Source: CAZIHO01 sp964538875
GTDB taxonomy: Bacteria > Pseudomonadota > Gammaproteobacteria > Chromatiales > Chromatiaceae
Assembly (NCBI GenBank): GCA_964538875.1
Contig: CAZIHO010000022.1
Span: 1 to 35,783 of the forward strand
DNA length: 35,783 nt
Direction: 5' to 3'
Shown piece after piece: positions 26,598-34,072 of the stretch. The position numbers were made by a program, and so were the translations under genes. How positions within the stretch are numbered: position 1 is the stretch's first letter; each line of letters begins with the position of its first letter. Below the pieces are notes generated by a model. It did not search any database, had not been told where the DNA came from, and worked only from the letters and a program-made list of their open reading frames with translations.

Positions 26598-27779
26598 ATG
26601 TCCGTGATCAAGTTGTCCGATCTCGATCTGGCCGGCAAGCGGGTCTTGATCCGCGCCGATCTCAATGTCCCGGTCAAGGAAGGCAAGGTGACTTCCGACG
26701 CCCGCATCACCGCCTCCATGGCCACTATCAACCACTGCCTGGCGGCCGGTGGCCGGGTGATGGTGACCTCGCATCTGGGCCGTCCCACCGAGGGCGAGTA
26801 TTCCGAGGAAAATTCCCTCAAGCCGGTGGCGGACAACATCGCCGCCCGTCTGGGCAAGCCGGTGCGCCTGATCCGGGATTGGGTCGAGGGGGGCTTCGAG
26901 GTTGCCGAAGGCGAGTTGGTGGTGCTGGAAAACTGCCGCTTCAACACCGGCGAAAAGAAGAATGTGGATGACACGGCCCGCAAGTACGCGGCCCTGTGTG
27001 ACCTGTTCGTGATGGACGCATTCGGCACCGCCCACCGCGCCGAGGCCTCCACCCACGGCGTTGCCAAGTACGCGCCAGTGGCCTGCGCCGGCCTGCTGCT
27101 GACCGAGGAACTGGACGCCCTGCAAAAGGCGCTGGCCAATCCGGCCCGGCCCATGGTCGCCATCGTCGGCGGCTCCAAGGTATCCACCAAGCTGACGGTG
27201 CTGGAGTCTCTGTCGGAAAAGGTGGACCAACTGGTGGTGGGCGGCGGCATCGCCAACACCTTCCTGAAGGCCACCGGCCAAAATATTGGCAAGTCGCTGT
27301 GCGAGGATGACCTGGTGCCCACCGCCCAGTCCTTGATCGCCAAAATGCAGGCCCGGGGCGCCAGCATTCCCATCGCCGTGGACGTGGTGGTGGGCAAGCA
27401 GTTCAACGAAGCGGAACCGGCGGTACTCAAGCCGGCGGACCAGGTGGCGGACGACGAGATGATCTTCGACATCGGACCCCAATCGGCGGCGGAATTGGCG
27501 GCCATCGTCGCCAAGGCCGGCACCATCGTCTGGAACGGTCCGGTGGGCGTATTCGAGTTCGACCAATTCGGCGCTGGCACCAAGACCCTGGCCATGGCCA
27601 TCGCCAACGCCCCCGGCTTTTCCCTGGCCGGGGGCGGCGACACCATCGCCGCGATCCAAAAGTACGACATCTACGACCAGGTTTCTTATATCTCCACCGC
27701 CGGCGGAGCCTTCCTGGAATACTTGGAAGGCAAAACCCTGCCCGCCGTGGCGATTCTGGAAGAACGGGCCAAGGGCTAA
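26598..27779 (+). CDS. pgk: Phosphoglycerate kinase
   Basis: Pgk transfers phosphate between 1,3-bisphosphoglycerate and ADP. The 393 residues show RVLIRADLNVPVKEG near the N-terminus, the SHLGRP substrate loop (about 59-64), ENCRFNTGEKKN, FVMDAFGTAHR, VGGSKVSTK and the nucleotide loop SLAGGGDTIAAI near 345-355. GGGAGG precedes the ATG at a normal distance. It lies between gap and fba. Pyruvate kinase, which sits between pgk and fba in some related clusters, is absent here. Confidence 0.97.
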   Translation: MSVIKLSDLDLAGKRVLIRADLNVPVKEGKVTSDARITASMATINHCLAAGGRVMVTSHLGRPTEGEYSEENSLKPVADNIAARLGKPVRLIRDWVEGGFEVAEGELVVLENCRFNTGEKKNVDDTARKYAALCDLFVMDAFGTAHRAEASTHGVAKYAPVACAGLLLTEELDALQKALANPARPMVAIVGGSKVSTKLTVLESLSEKVDQLVVGGGIANTFLKATGQNIGKSLCEDDLVPTAQSLIAKMQARGASIPIAVDVVVGKQFNEAEPAVLKPADQVADDEMIFDIGPQSAAELAAIVAKAGTIVWNGPVGVFEFDQFGAGTKTLAMAIANAPGFSLAGGGDTIAAIQKYDIYDQVSYISTAGGAFLEYLEGKTLPAVAILEERAKG

Positions 27780-27831
27780 CCTCCAGCAGCGGCATCCCTG
27801 ACATTCACCCTATCCAAGGAGTTTCCAATCC

Positions 27832-28896
27832 ATGGCTCTGATTTCCCTTCGGCAAATGTTGGATCACGCCGCCGAACACGGCTACGGCGTACCCGCGTTC
27901 AATGTCAACAACCTGGAGCAGATGCGCGCCATCATGGAGGCGGCGGATGAAACCGACTCGCCGGTGATCGTGCAGGCATCTGCCGGCGCCCGCAAATACG
28001 CCGGCGCCCCCTTCCTGCGCCACCTGATCCTGGCCGCCATCGAGGAATTCCCCCACATCCCGGTGTGCATGCACCAGGACCACGGCACTTCGGCGGCGGT
28101 TTGCCAGCGCTCCATCCAGTTGGGCTTTAGCTCGGTGATGATGGACGGTTCCCTGGGTGAGGACGGCAAGACCCCCACCAGCTACGAATACAACGTGGAC
28201 GTGACCCGCCGTGTGGTGGAAATGTCCCATGCCTGCGGCGTGTCCGTGGAAGGCGAACTGGGCTGCCTGGGTTCCCTGGAAACCGGCACCGCTGGCGAGG
28301 AAGACGGCATCGGCGCCGAGGGCGTGCTGGACCATAGCCAGTTATTGACCGATCCGGAAGAAGCGGCCGACTTTGTGAAAAAAACCGGCGTGGATGCCCT
28401 GGCCATCGCCATCGGCACTTCCCACGGCGCTTACAAGTTTACCCGTCCGCCCACCGGCGACATCCTGGCCATTCAGCGCATCAAGGAAATCCATACCCGC
28501 ATCCCCAACACCCATTTGGTGATGCACGGCTCTTCCTCGGTGCCCCAGAATTGGCTGGCGATCATCAATGCTCACGGCGGCGCCATGGGCGAAACCTACG
28601 GCGTGCCGGTTGAGGAAATCGTCGAGGGCATCAAGCACGGCGTACGTAAAGTCAATATCGACACCGATCTGCGCATGGCTTCCACCGGCGCGATCCGCAA
28701 ATTCCTGGCGGAAAATCCCAAGGAATTCGACCCCCGCAAATACTTCACCGCCGCCACCAAGGCCATGAAGGGCATTTGCACCGATCGTTACACCGCCTTC
28801 GGCACCGCCGGCAATGGTTCCAAGATCCGCGCCCTGAGCCTGGACAGCATGACCGCCCGCTACAGCAAGGGCGAGTTGGACCCCAAGGTCAACTAG
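27832..28896 (+). CDS. fba: Fructose-bisphosphate aldolase, class II
   Basis: This zinc-dependent aldolase joins dihydroxyacetone phosphate with glyceraldehyde-3-phosphate (and in the Calvin cycle also with erythrose-4-phosphate). The 354 residues match the CbbA-type subgroup of class II enzymes. Visible are Asp83 and zinc ligand His84 in MHQDHG, MDGSLGEDGKTPTSYEYNV, VEGELGCLGSLETG, GTSHGAYKF and VMHGSSSVP with further ligand histidines. AGGAG lies upstream of the ATG. It is the last gene of the cluster and is followed by a strong terminator. Confidence 0.96.
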   Translation: MALISLRQMLDHAAEHGYGVPAFNVNNLEQMRAIMEAADETDSPVIVQASAGARKYAGAPFLRHLILAAIEEFPHIPVCMHQDHGTSAAVCQRSIQLGFSSVMMDGSLGEDGKTPTSYEYNVDVTRRVVEMSHACGVSVEGELGCLGSLETGTAGEEDGIGAEGVLDHSQLLTDPEEAADFVKKTGVDALAIAIGTSHGAYKFTRPPTGDILAIQRIKEIHTRIPNTHLVMHGSSSVPQNWLAIINAHGGAMGETYGVPVEEIVEGIKHGVRKVNIDTDLRMASTGAIRKFLAENPKEFDPRKYFTAATKAMKGICTDRYTAFGTAGNGSKIRALSLDSMTARYSKGELDPKVN

Positions 28897-28907
28897 TCCT
28901 CTCCGCA

Positions 28908-28940
28908 CCGGGCACCGCTACGGCGGTGCCCGGGTTCTTG
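28908..28940 (+). terminator. Rho-independent terminator after fba
   Basis: Perfect 11-bp arms CCGGGCACCGC (28908-28918) and GCGGTGCCCGG (28923-28933) close a TACG loop; with its C-G closing pair this is the very stable UNCG tetraloop. A T-containing tract GTTCTTGG follows. It lies 11 bp after the fba stop, closing the tkt operon before the convergent modE. Confidence 0.85.
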
Positions 28941-28970
28941 GCTCTGCATCCAGGCGCTACCCAGCGCCCG

Positions 28971-29735
28971 TCAACCCGCTAGGGCGATGGCGATGGCTGA
29001 TTCTTCAACGCTGGCGGTGGCCAACTGACCAACTTGGATATGGGCGGCCGCGCTGGCGAACCCCACCAGTTGCAGCCCCGATGCCAGCTTCAAGGACACC
29101 TCGCGGTCCGTGCTGGATTCCGGTGCCCGGGTCACGATCCCGGATAACCGATTGACGCCCGATTGCTCCGGCGGTGGGTCGGCGATGGCTACGGCGGTCG
29201 CCTTGCACAGAGCGATCACCGGCAGGCCGGCGTGCAGCCCAAGCAGTTCCGCGCTTTCGACGGTGATGCGCGAGCCCAGTGGAGTCCCGTCAGATAGGGC
29301 GAGTTCCACCCGGATGGCAGCGCCAGATTGGCGCAGACTTCGCACCGCACAGGGCAATTGGTTCCGAATGCTGGTTCTCAGGGCCAAACCCGCCAGGGTC
29401 CTGACGCCCAGGTCATCCGTTGCTTCGCCGATCCGGTCCAGCACCGCCGAGCGCGCCTTGGCAATCAGGTCGGCAGCACGCAGCAGCCGTTGTCCGGCGG
29501 CGGTCAAGCGTGCGCCGCCGCCACCGACGCCACCGACGGACTTCTCGACTAGATCCTGACCCGCCAGGTTGCCGAGGGTTTCGATAGCCTGCCAAGCCGC
29601 CTTATAACTCACACCTGCGCCCCGCGCGGCTTCAGAGATAGAGCCGGCCGCGCCGATTCTGCGCAGGATGTCGAGGCGTTTGTCGGCGGCCTCATACCCA
29701 AGCGCTTGGGACAGTTGGAGCATCGTTGTTGTCAC
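28971..29735 (-). CDS. modE: Molybdate-responsive transcriptional regulator ModE
   Basis: ModE binds molybdate and then represses the molybdate uptake operon. This protein of about 254 residues has an N-terminal LysR-like winged helix (GSISEAARGAGVSYKAAWQAIETL, with RLTAAGQRLLRAADLI closing it, about 27-95) and two tandem Mop/TOBE molybdate-binding domains (SIRNQLPCAVRSLRQSG..., and NRLSGIVTRAPESSTDREVSLKL...). The GTG at 29735 is preferred: TGAGGA lies nine bases upstream and the N-terminus then aligns with E. coli ModE. The ATG at 29744 is possible but its Shine-Dalgarno abuts the start. It is divergent from modABC around a palindromic operator. Confidence 0.92.
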   Translation of the reverse strand: MTTTMLQLSQALGYEAADKRLDILRRIGAAGSISEAARGAGVSYKAAWQAIETLGNLAGQDLVEKSVGGVGGGGARLTAAGQRLLRAADLIAKARSAVLDRIGEATDDLGVRTLAGLALRTSIRNQLPCAVRSLRQSGAAIRVELALSDGTPLGSRITVESAELLGLHAGLPVIALCKATAVAIADPPPEQSGVNRLSGIVTRAPESSTDREVSLKLASGLQLVGFASAAAHIQVGQLATASVEESAIAIALAG

Positions 29736-29760
29736 GGAGCTCATTCCTCAGACAGTCCAT

Positions 29761-29785
29761 TCGCTATTCCAAAAAAGAATAGCGA
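29761..29785. promoter_or_regulatory. ModE operator between modE and modA
   Basis: Nine-base arms TCGCTATTC (29761-29769) and GAATAGCGA (29777-29785) flank seven bases, mainly A. Size, position and the CGNTAT-type arms agree with the known ModE box. It covers a likely -35 (TTCCAA 29767-29772) of a modA promoter whose -10 would be TAGACT (29790-29795). A further half-site GAATAGCGAG recurs at 29811-29820, next to the modA start. Confidence 0.85.
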
Positions 29786-29827
29786 GTGATAGACTCGTCA
29801 TTCATTTCCGGAATAGCGAGGCGTTCA

Positions 29828-30571
29828 ATGTACAGACTTTGGCTCATGGTGTTGACGGCCCTGGCCGCGCATGGACCCCTGTGGGCGGCCGAGGTCAGCG
29901 TGGCCGTCGCCGCGAACTTTACCGCGCCGATGCAAAAAATAGCACAGTCCTTCGAGCAGCAGACCGGCCACCGGGCCAGCCTATCGTTCGGTGGCACCGG
30001 AGCCTTGTACGCCCAGATCAAGCACGGGGCGCCGTTTGAGGTTCTATTGGCGGCGGATGCGGCCATCCCAGCCAAGATCGAGCAGGAAGGATTAGGCGTG
30101 CCAGGTTCGCGGTTCACCTACGCGACCGGCCGGCTGGTACTGTGGAGCAAGCAGCCAGCCCTAGTGGATGACCAAGGTGCCATCCTAAGGTCCGGCCAGT
30201 TTGAGCGCGTTGCGGTTGCCAATCCCAAGCTGGCCCCCTATGGCGCCGCCGCCGTGGAAGCCATCACCCGGCTGGGCCTGTTGACGGATCTCCAACCCAA
30301 GTTCGTACAGGGCGACAACATCGCCCAGACCTACCAGTTCGTCGCGACGGAAAACGCCGAACTGGGCTTCGTCGCCCTGTCCCAGGTATATGCCGCTGGC
30401 CGTATCAACGAAGGTTCCGCCTGGATCCTGCCCGGCCATCTGTATACGCCCATCCAGCAGGACGCGGTACTTTTAATGCCTGGAAAGGCTAATCCCGCCG
30501 CTGCCGCCCTGCTCGCTTTCCTCAAGGGCGACCAGGCGCGGAGCCTGATCCAGTCCTATGGCTACCAGTGA
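29828..30571 (+). CDS. modA: Molybdate ABC transporter substrate-binding protein
   Basis: ModA captures molybdate (and tungstate) in the periplasm for the ModBC permease. The 247-residue protein has a signal peptide cleaved near WAAEV (about 20). The mature part begins VSVAVAANFTAPMQKIAQSFEQQTG, then LSFGGTGALYAQIKHGAPFEVLLAAD, the oxyanion-binding loops, and later GDNIAQTYQFVATENAELGFVALSQV. The ATG at 29828 begins the signal peptide; its Shine-Dalgarno GCGAGG overlaps a ModE-type half-site, so regulation may also act there. It is the first gene of modABC. Confidence 0.94.
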   Translation: MYRLWLMVLTALAAHGPLWAAEVSVAVAANFTAPMQKIAQSFEQQTGHRASLSFGGTGALYAQIKHGAPFEVLLAADAAIPAKIEQEGLGVPGSRFTYATGRLVLWSKQPALVDDQGAILRSGQFERVAVANPKLAPYGAAAVEAITRLGLLTDLQPKFVQGDNIAQTYQFVATENAELGFVALSQVYAAGRINEGSAWILPGHLYTPIQQDAVLLMPGKANPAAAALLAFLKGDQARSLIQSYGYQ

Positions 30572-30613
30572 TGGCGCGCCTGTTCCGATAACCCCTTGGA
30601 CCCCTAAATTGGC

Positions 30614-31303
30614 ATGGCAATACCCCTGTCCCATGAGTCCGCCCAAGCCATTCAATTGACGTTGGAACTGGCCGGCCTGACCACGGTACTGCTCCTCATC
30701 CTAGCGACGCCCCTGGCCTGGTGGCTATCCCAGACCAGGTCCCGCTGGCGTGCGCCCATCGGCGCCCTAGTGACCCTACCGCTGGTGCTGCCGCCGTCCG
30801 TGCTGGGTTTTTACCTGCTCGTGGCCATGGGACCCCAGGGGCCCCTGGGGCACTTGACCCAAGCTCTGGGCTGGGGTGTGCTGTCCTTTACCTTCACAGG
30901 TCTGCTGCTCGGCTCCATCATCTTCTCCCTGCCGTTCGCAGTGCAGCCCATCCAACACGCCTTCGAGGCCATCGGCGACCGGCCCATGGAGGTCGCCGCC
31001 ACCCTGCGGGCCCGTCCCCTGGATGCCTTTTTCAGCGTCGCCCTGCCCCTGGCCCGGCCCGGCGTACTTACCGCCGCGATCCTCACTTTCGCCCATACGG
31101 TGGGGGAATTCGGCGTCGTCCTGATGATCGGCGGCAACATCCCCGGCAAGACCCGGGTGCTGTCCACCGAGATTTACGGACAGGTCGAAGCCATGGAGTA
31201 CGCGCAGGCCCACTGGCTGGCGGGCGGCATGCTGGCGTTCTCTTTTGCGGTCCTGCTCGGCCTGTCCTGGATGAAGCACCGCCCGGACCGGCTCATGCCA
31301 TGA
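30614..31303 (+). CDS. modB: Molybdate ABC transporter permease
   Basis: ModB is the inner-membrane channel of the molybdate importer. The 229 residues show about five membrane segments (for example LTTVLLLILATPLAWWL, LVTLPLVLPPSVLGFYLLV, VLSFTFTGLLLGSIIFSLPF) and the EAA-type loop contacting ModC, EVAATLRARPLDAFFSVALPLARPGVLTA, followed by HTVGEFGVVLMIGGNIPGKT. The stop overlaps the modC start in ATGA, indicating translational coupling. Confidence 0.95.
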   Translation: MAIPLSHESAQAIQLTLELAGLTTVLLLILATPLAWWLSQTRSRWRAPIGALVTLPLVLPPSVLGFYLLVAMGPQGPLGHLTQALGWGVLSFTFTGLLLGSIIFSLPFAVQPIQHAFEAIGDRPMEVAATLRARPLDAFFSVALPLARPGVLTAAILTFAHTVGEFGVVLMIGGNIPGKTRVLSTEIYGQVEAMEYAQAHWLAGGMLAFSFAVLLGLSWMKHRPDRLMP

Positions 31304-32382
31304 ACCAGGGACTGCACATCAAGCTGGCTTTACCGCGCCCGGAATTCGAGCTATCGGTGGATCTGGAGCTACCGGAGACCGGCATTTCGGTGCTGTTCGG
31401 CCCGTCCGGTTCTGGTAAGACCACCTTGCTGCGCTGCGTGGCCGGACTGGAAACCTCGGCCCAGGGGCTGGTGCGCCTCGGCACCCAGGTTTGGCAAGAC
31501 GACCCTGCCGGCATCCGTCTGCCAGTGTGGCGGCGCGATCTGGGCTATGTATTTCAGGAAGCCAGCTTGTTTGAGCACCTCGACGTCCGTCGCAATCTCG
31601 AATATGGGCTACGCCGCGCGGCGCCACCCGGCGGCACTACCGCCTTGGACGCAGCGGTTGATTTGCTGGGCATCCAACCCCTGCTGACCCGTACCGTGGC
31701 GCGACTATCCGGTGGCGAACGGCAGCGGGTGGCCATCGCCCGGGCACTGGCCACCCAGCCCAGCCTGCTTTTGCTCGACGAACCCATGGCCGCCCTGGAC
31801 TTCGCCCGGCGCCAGGAGATCCTCCCCTGGCTGGAACGGCTGCGGGACGAACTCAAGATTCCGATGCTCTACGTGACCCATTCGGCGGATGAGGTGGCGC
31901 GACTGGCGGATCATCTGGTGGTACTGGATTCCGGCCATGTCCAAGCCGCCGGTCCGGTTGCCGAGGTGCTGTCGTCCGTCGAAAGCCCCGTGGTCGTCGG
32001 GGAAGACGTGGGGACCCTAGTCAACGCCCGGATTGTCGAACGCGACGCCGCCTGGCACCTGGTCCGGGCCGAGTTTCCGGGTGGCAGCTTCTGGGTCCGG
32101 GACACCGGCCAACCACCCGGAACGCCGGTACGGCTGCGGATCCTGGCCAGGGACGTCAGCATCCAGTTACAGGAGCCCTGCCAAACCAGCATCCAAAACC
32201 ACTTACAAGCGGTGATCGAAAGCATTGCCGACGGCCATGAGCCCTCCCAAGCGCTGGTGCGCCTGCGGTGCAAGGAGGCTCCCCTGCTGGCGAGGGTCAC
32301 CCAGCGCGCGGTCCACACCTTGCAACTGGCGCCGCAACAACCCGTGTGGGCGCTGGTTAAGGCAGTTGCGGTCATCGCCTAG
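31300..32382 (+). CDS. modC: Molybdate ABC transporter ATP-binding protein
   Basis: ModC powers molybdate import by ATP hydrolysis. The 360-residue protein has Walker A GPSGSGKT at 34-41, a Q-loop in VFQEASLF, the ABC signature LSGGERQR at 136-143, Walker B LLLLDEP near 156-162 and the switch histidine in YVTHSADE. A C-terminal Mop/TOBE domain (about 285-355, SIQNHLQAVIESIADGHEPSQALVRLRCKEAPLLARV) is the molybdate-sensing part typical of ModC. The ATG at 31300 overlaps the modB stop; a long open frame upstream in this phase is only the shadow of modB. Confidence 0.96.
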   Translation: MNQGLHIKLALPRPEFELSVDLELPETGISVLFGPSGSGKTTLLRCVAGLETSAQGLVRLGTQVWQDDPAGIRLPVWRRDLGYVFQEASLFEHLDVRRNLEYGLRRAAPPGGTTALDAAVDLLGIQPLLTRTVARLSGGERQRVAIARALATQPSLLLLDEPMAALDFARRQEILPWLERLRDELKIPMLYVTHSADEVARLADHLVVLDSGHVQAAGPVAEVLSSVESPVVVGEDVGTLVNARIVERDAAWHLVRAEFPGGSFWVRDTGQPPGTPVRLRILARDVSIQLQEPCQTSIQNHLQAVIESIADGHEPSQALVRLRCKEAPLLARVTQRAVHTLQLAPQQPVWALVKAVAVIA

Positions 32383-32658
32383 TCCGGCGGGCTTCAGCGA
32401 GTTTTCTGGGGGTGCTAAGCCTCGGTGCCCTGCCCTACTGTTGACGCGTCCGCCAGTTGGCCGATCCGGTCCGCAATGTCGACTTACTCAGGGAGAGACT
32501 GCTGGGTTCTGGGCATCAATACCGCCCACTGAAGTTGCGGCGGGATCGACGTGCCGCACAGGTACACCTAGGAACAGTATTGAGGCTAGCTCGCTTCCGG
32601 CAGCTTTCGAAGTGCTAGAATAGGTTGAATATACTCATTTAGGCTCGATAACTCATTG

Positions 32659-33510
32659 ATGTTAAACCCAACTCCCCTTGATCGAGCGGAGACCGCCCGT
32701 CTCCTTCAGGGAATCCTTATCCCGCCCCAACCCCGCGCCTTGCTCGAAGTCTTGACGGAACACCGGAAAGCGGATCCCGACCTCATCAGGATTGCAAAAT
32801 CAATCTCAACCGATGTCGGGATGTCGGCGGCTTTGCTCAAGGCAGCGAATTCTCCGGCTTTTGGCGGCAACACCCGGGTGACCAACATCCAGCAAGCGGT
32901 ATCTCGCTTGGGCCTGCGGACCACGGTCAGCTTGGTCAAGGGTCTGGCGCTGCGGATGGCGATGTCGGGTCCCAAGCTGTCCATGGAACAATTTTGGGAG
33001 ACGGCCGGCTATACGGCGACCGTATGTTCCCTCCTCGCCCGCCGCTTCCGCGTGATGCCAGCGGATGAGGCCCATATGCTGGGGCTATTCCACGACTGCG
33101 GTATTCCGCTATTGATGCAGCGGTTTCCTAACTACGGGCAAGTGCTGCAAGAGGCCTGGCACAATTTGGACCGCACCCTCGTGGCGTTCGAGGAGGCAGC
33201 CCTGCGGACCAACCACGCGGTGGTGGCCTATCTGGTGGCGCGGGCCTGGCAACTGCCAGAAACTGTGTTGCTGGTCATTCGGGAACATCACAACGAGACG
33301 TTACTTATTGAAACGCAGGATCCACTAGCGGAAAGAATCGCGCTATTGATGCTGGCCGAGCATTTGGTCCATCTCTTCCTCCGTGCCACCGAAGACCATA
33401 CCTGGGAACGCGTCGACAGCCGAGTGCTCACCCTACTTGGCCTATCCGACCATGAATTTGAGGATCTCAAGGAAGATGTTGCGGAATGGCTGACCGTGCC
33501 GGCAGATTGA
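32659..33510 (+). CDS. HDOD domain protein
   Basis: This 283-residue cytoplasmic protein is built around one HDOD domain (about 15-215): IPPQPRALLEVL, ISTDVGMSAALLKAANSPAFGG, INQ-like NIQQAVSRLGLRTTVSLV, MLGLFHDCGIPLLMQRFP and NHAVVAYLVARAWQLPETVLLVIREHH. HDOD proteins are non-catalytic relatives of HD-GYP phosphodiesterases, often found in signalling and chemotaxis contexts; their targets are mostly unknown. An HD pair survives in LFHDCG, but the rest of an HD phosphodiesterase site is not evident. No partner domain is fused. The ATG at 32659 is used. A good -10 box TATACT lies at 32630-32635, so it seems to have its own promoter. Confidence 0.86.
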   Translation: MLNPTPLDRAETARLLQGILIPPQPRALLEVLTEHRKADPDLIRIAKSISTDVGMSAALLKAANSPAFGGNTRVTNIQQAVSRLGLRTTVSLVKGLALRMAMSGPKLSMEQFWETAGYTATVCSLLARRFRVMPADEAHMLGLFHDCGIPLLMQRFPNYGQVLQEAWHNLDRTLVAFEEAALRTNHAVVAYLVARAWQLPETVLLVIREHHNETLLIETQDPLAERIALLMLAEHLVHLFLRATEDHTWERVDSRVLTLLGLSDHEFEDLKEDVAEWLTVPAD

Positions 33511-33532
33511 CCCATTGACCGGCCGGATGAGG

Positions 33533-33552
33533 CCCTCTTGTTGGCAAGAGGG
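33533..33552 (+). terminator. Hairpin after the HDOD gene
   Basis: CCCTCTTG (33533-33540) and CAAGAGGG (33545-33552) pair perfectly around TTGG, 22 bp after the HDOD stop. There is no U-run behind it, so termination is likely from position but may need Rho. Confidence 0.55.
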
Positions 33553-33838
33553 TCAGCCAGGGCGGCGCACTCGCCCCATAAGCCTGTTGAATTTCCCCTA
33601 CCCGCATCCCGCGTAACTCCTGGGAATAGCAAAGCCCTGGGGTTCATGTTCAGACACCGGGCCCTTGGGTGGGTTGCCGGCAGATGGCCGTTGCGCCAGC
33701 CAAATACCGAATGTATTTTTGTAAAGCCCTATTAGCCTTTATCCAGGGAACTTACCCATGGAAAAGGATCCGGTGGTCGCCCTGACTGCCTAGCCGCGAC
33801 CGCTCCCCGGCAGGAACGTCGCTTGAGACAGCTGACTA

Positions 33839-33867
33839 TTGACAAGCACGCCCGGTATCGGTAAAGT
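33839..33867 (+). promoter_or_regulatory. Promoter of tRNA-Leu
   Basis: TTGACA (33839-33844), a perfect -35, is followed after 17 bases by TAAAGT (33862-33867). The region after the -10 is GC-rich (CCGGCTCC), a discriminator typical of stringently controlled stable RNA promoters. It lies 50 bp before the tRNA. Confidence 0.85.
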
Positions 33868-33917
33868 TCCGGCTCCTTGCGGTAGCCAGTTGTTTGGGCT
33901 GCTTCAAGCAGTCACTT

Positions 33918-34004
33918 GCCGTGGTGGCGGAATTGGTAGACGCGCTAGTTTCAGGTACTAGTGAGCGAAAGCTCGTGGAGGTTCAAGTCCTCTCCTCGGC
34001 ACCA
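33918..34004 (+). tRNA. tRNA-Leu (anticodon CAG)
   Basis: The 87-base gene folds as a class II tRNA with a long variable arm (GAGC-GAAA-GCTC) and an encoded CCA end. The anticodon loop TTCAGGT gives CAG, which reads CUG leucine codons. The D arm GGCGGAATTGGTAGACGC and T loop TTCAAGT are standard. The 5' strand of the acceptor is GCCGTGG and the 3' strand CCTCGGC, leaving a U-U mismatch at pair 5-68. It is flanked by its own promoter and a terminator. Confidence 0.97.
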
Positions 34005-34009
34005 AATTC

Positions 34010-34039
34010 AAAAGGCCCGATCCCAGGATCGGGCCTTTT
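34010..34039. terminator. Bidirectional terminator between tRNA-Leu and xseA
   Basis: GGCCCGATCC (34014-34023) and GGATCGGGCC (34026-34035) pair perfectly around CA, with AAAA before and TTTT after. The same hairpin therefore has a U-run on both strands and can end both tRNA-Leu (plus) and xseA (minus). Confidence 0.92.
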
Positions 34040-34072
34040 GCTTTTCCGGCCTCTGAAGTTTGAAGATGGCCG

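Larger units (their letters stand above)
33511..33917. other. 407-bp gene-free region before tRNA-Leu
   Basis: No credible protein gene is seen on either strand. It holds the HDOD hairpin at its left end, an AT-richer patch near 33700-33745 and the tRNA-Leu promoter at 33839-33867. A tiny frame at 33759 (11 codons) has no support. The middle part, about 33555-33750, remains unexplained. Confidence 0.6.

Noticed and set aside
25698..27659. A 653-codon open frame on the minus strand opposite gap and pgk
   Set aside because: It lies wholly antisense to two certain glycolytic genes. Its translation is rich in Gly, His and Val with no recognisable domain, typical of GC-rich antisense frames.
30721..31299. 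Open frame running upstream of modC in the modC phase
   Set aside because: It overlaps modB in another frame. Homology to ModC starts only at the ATG at 31300, which overlaps the modB stop.
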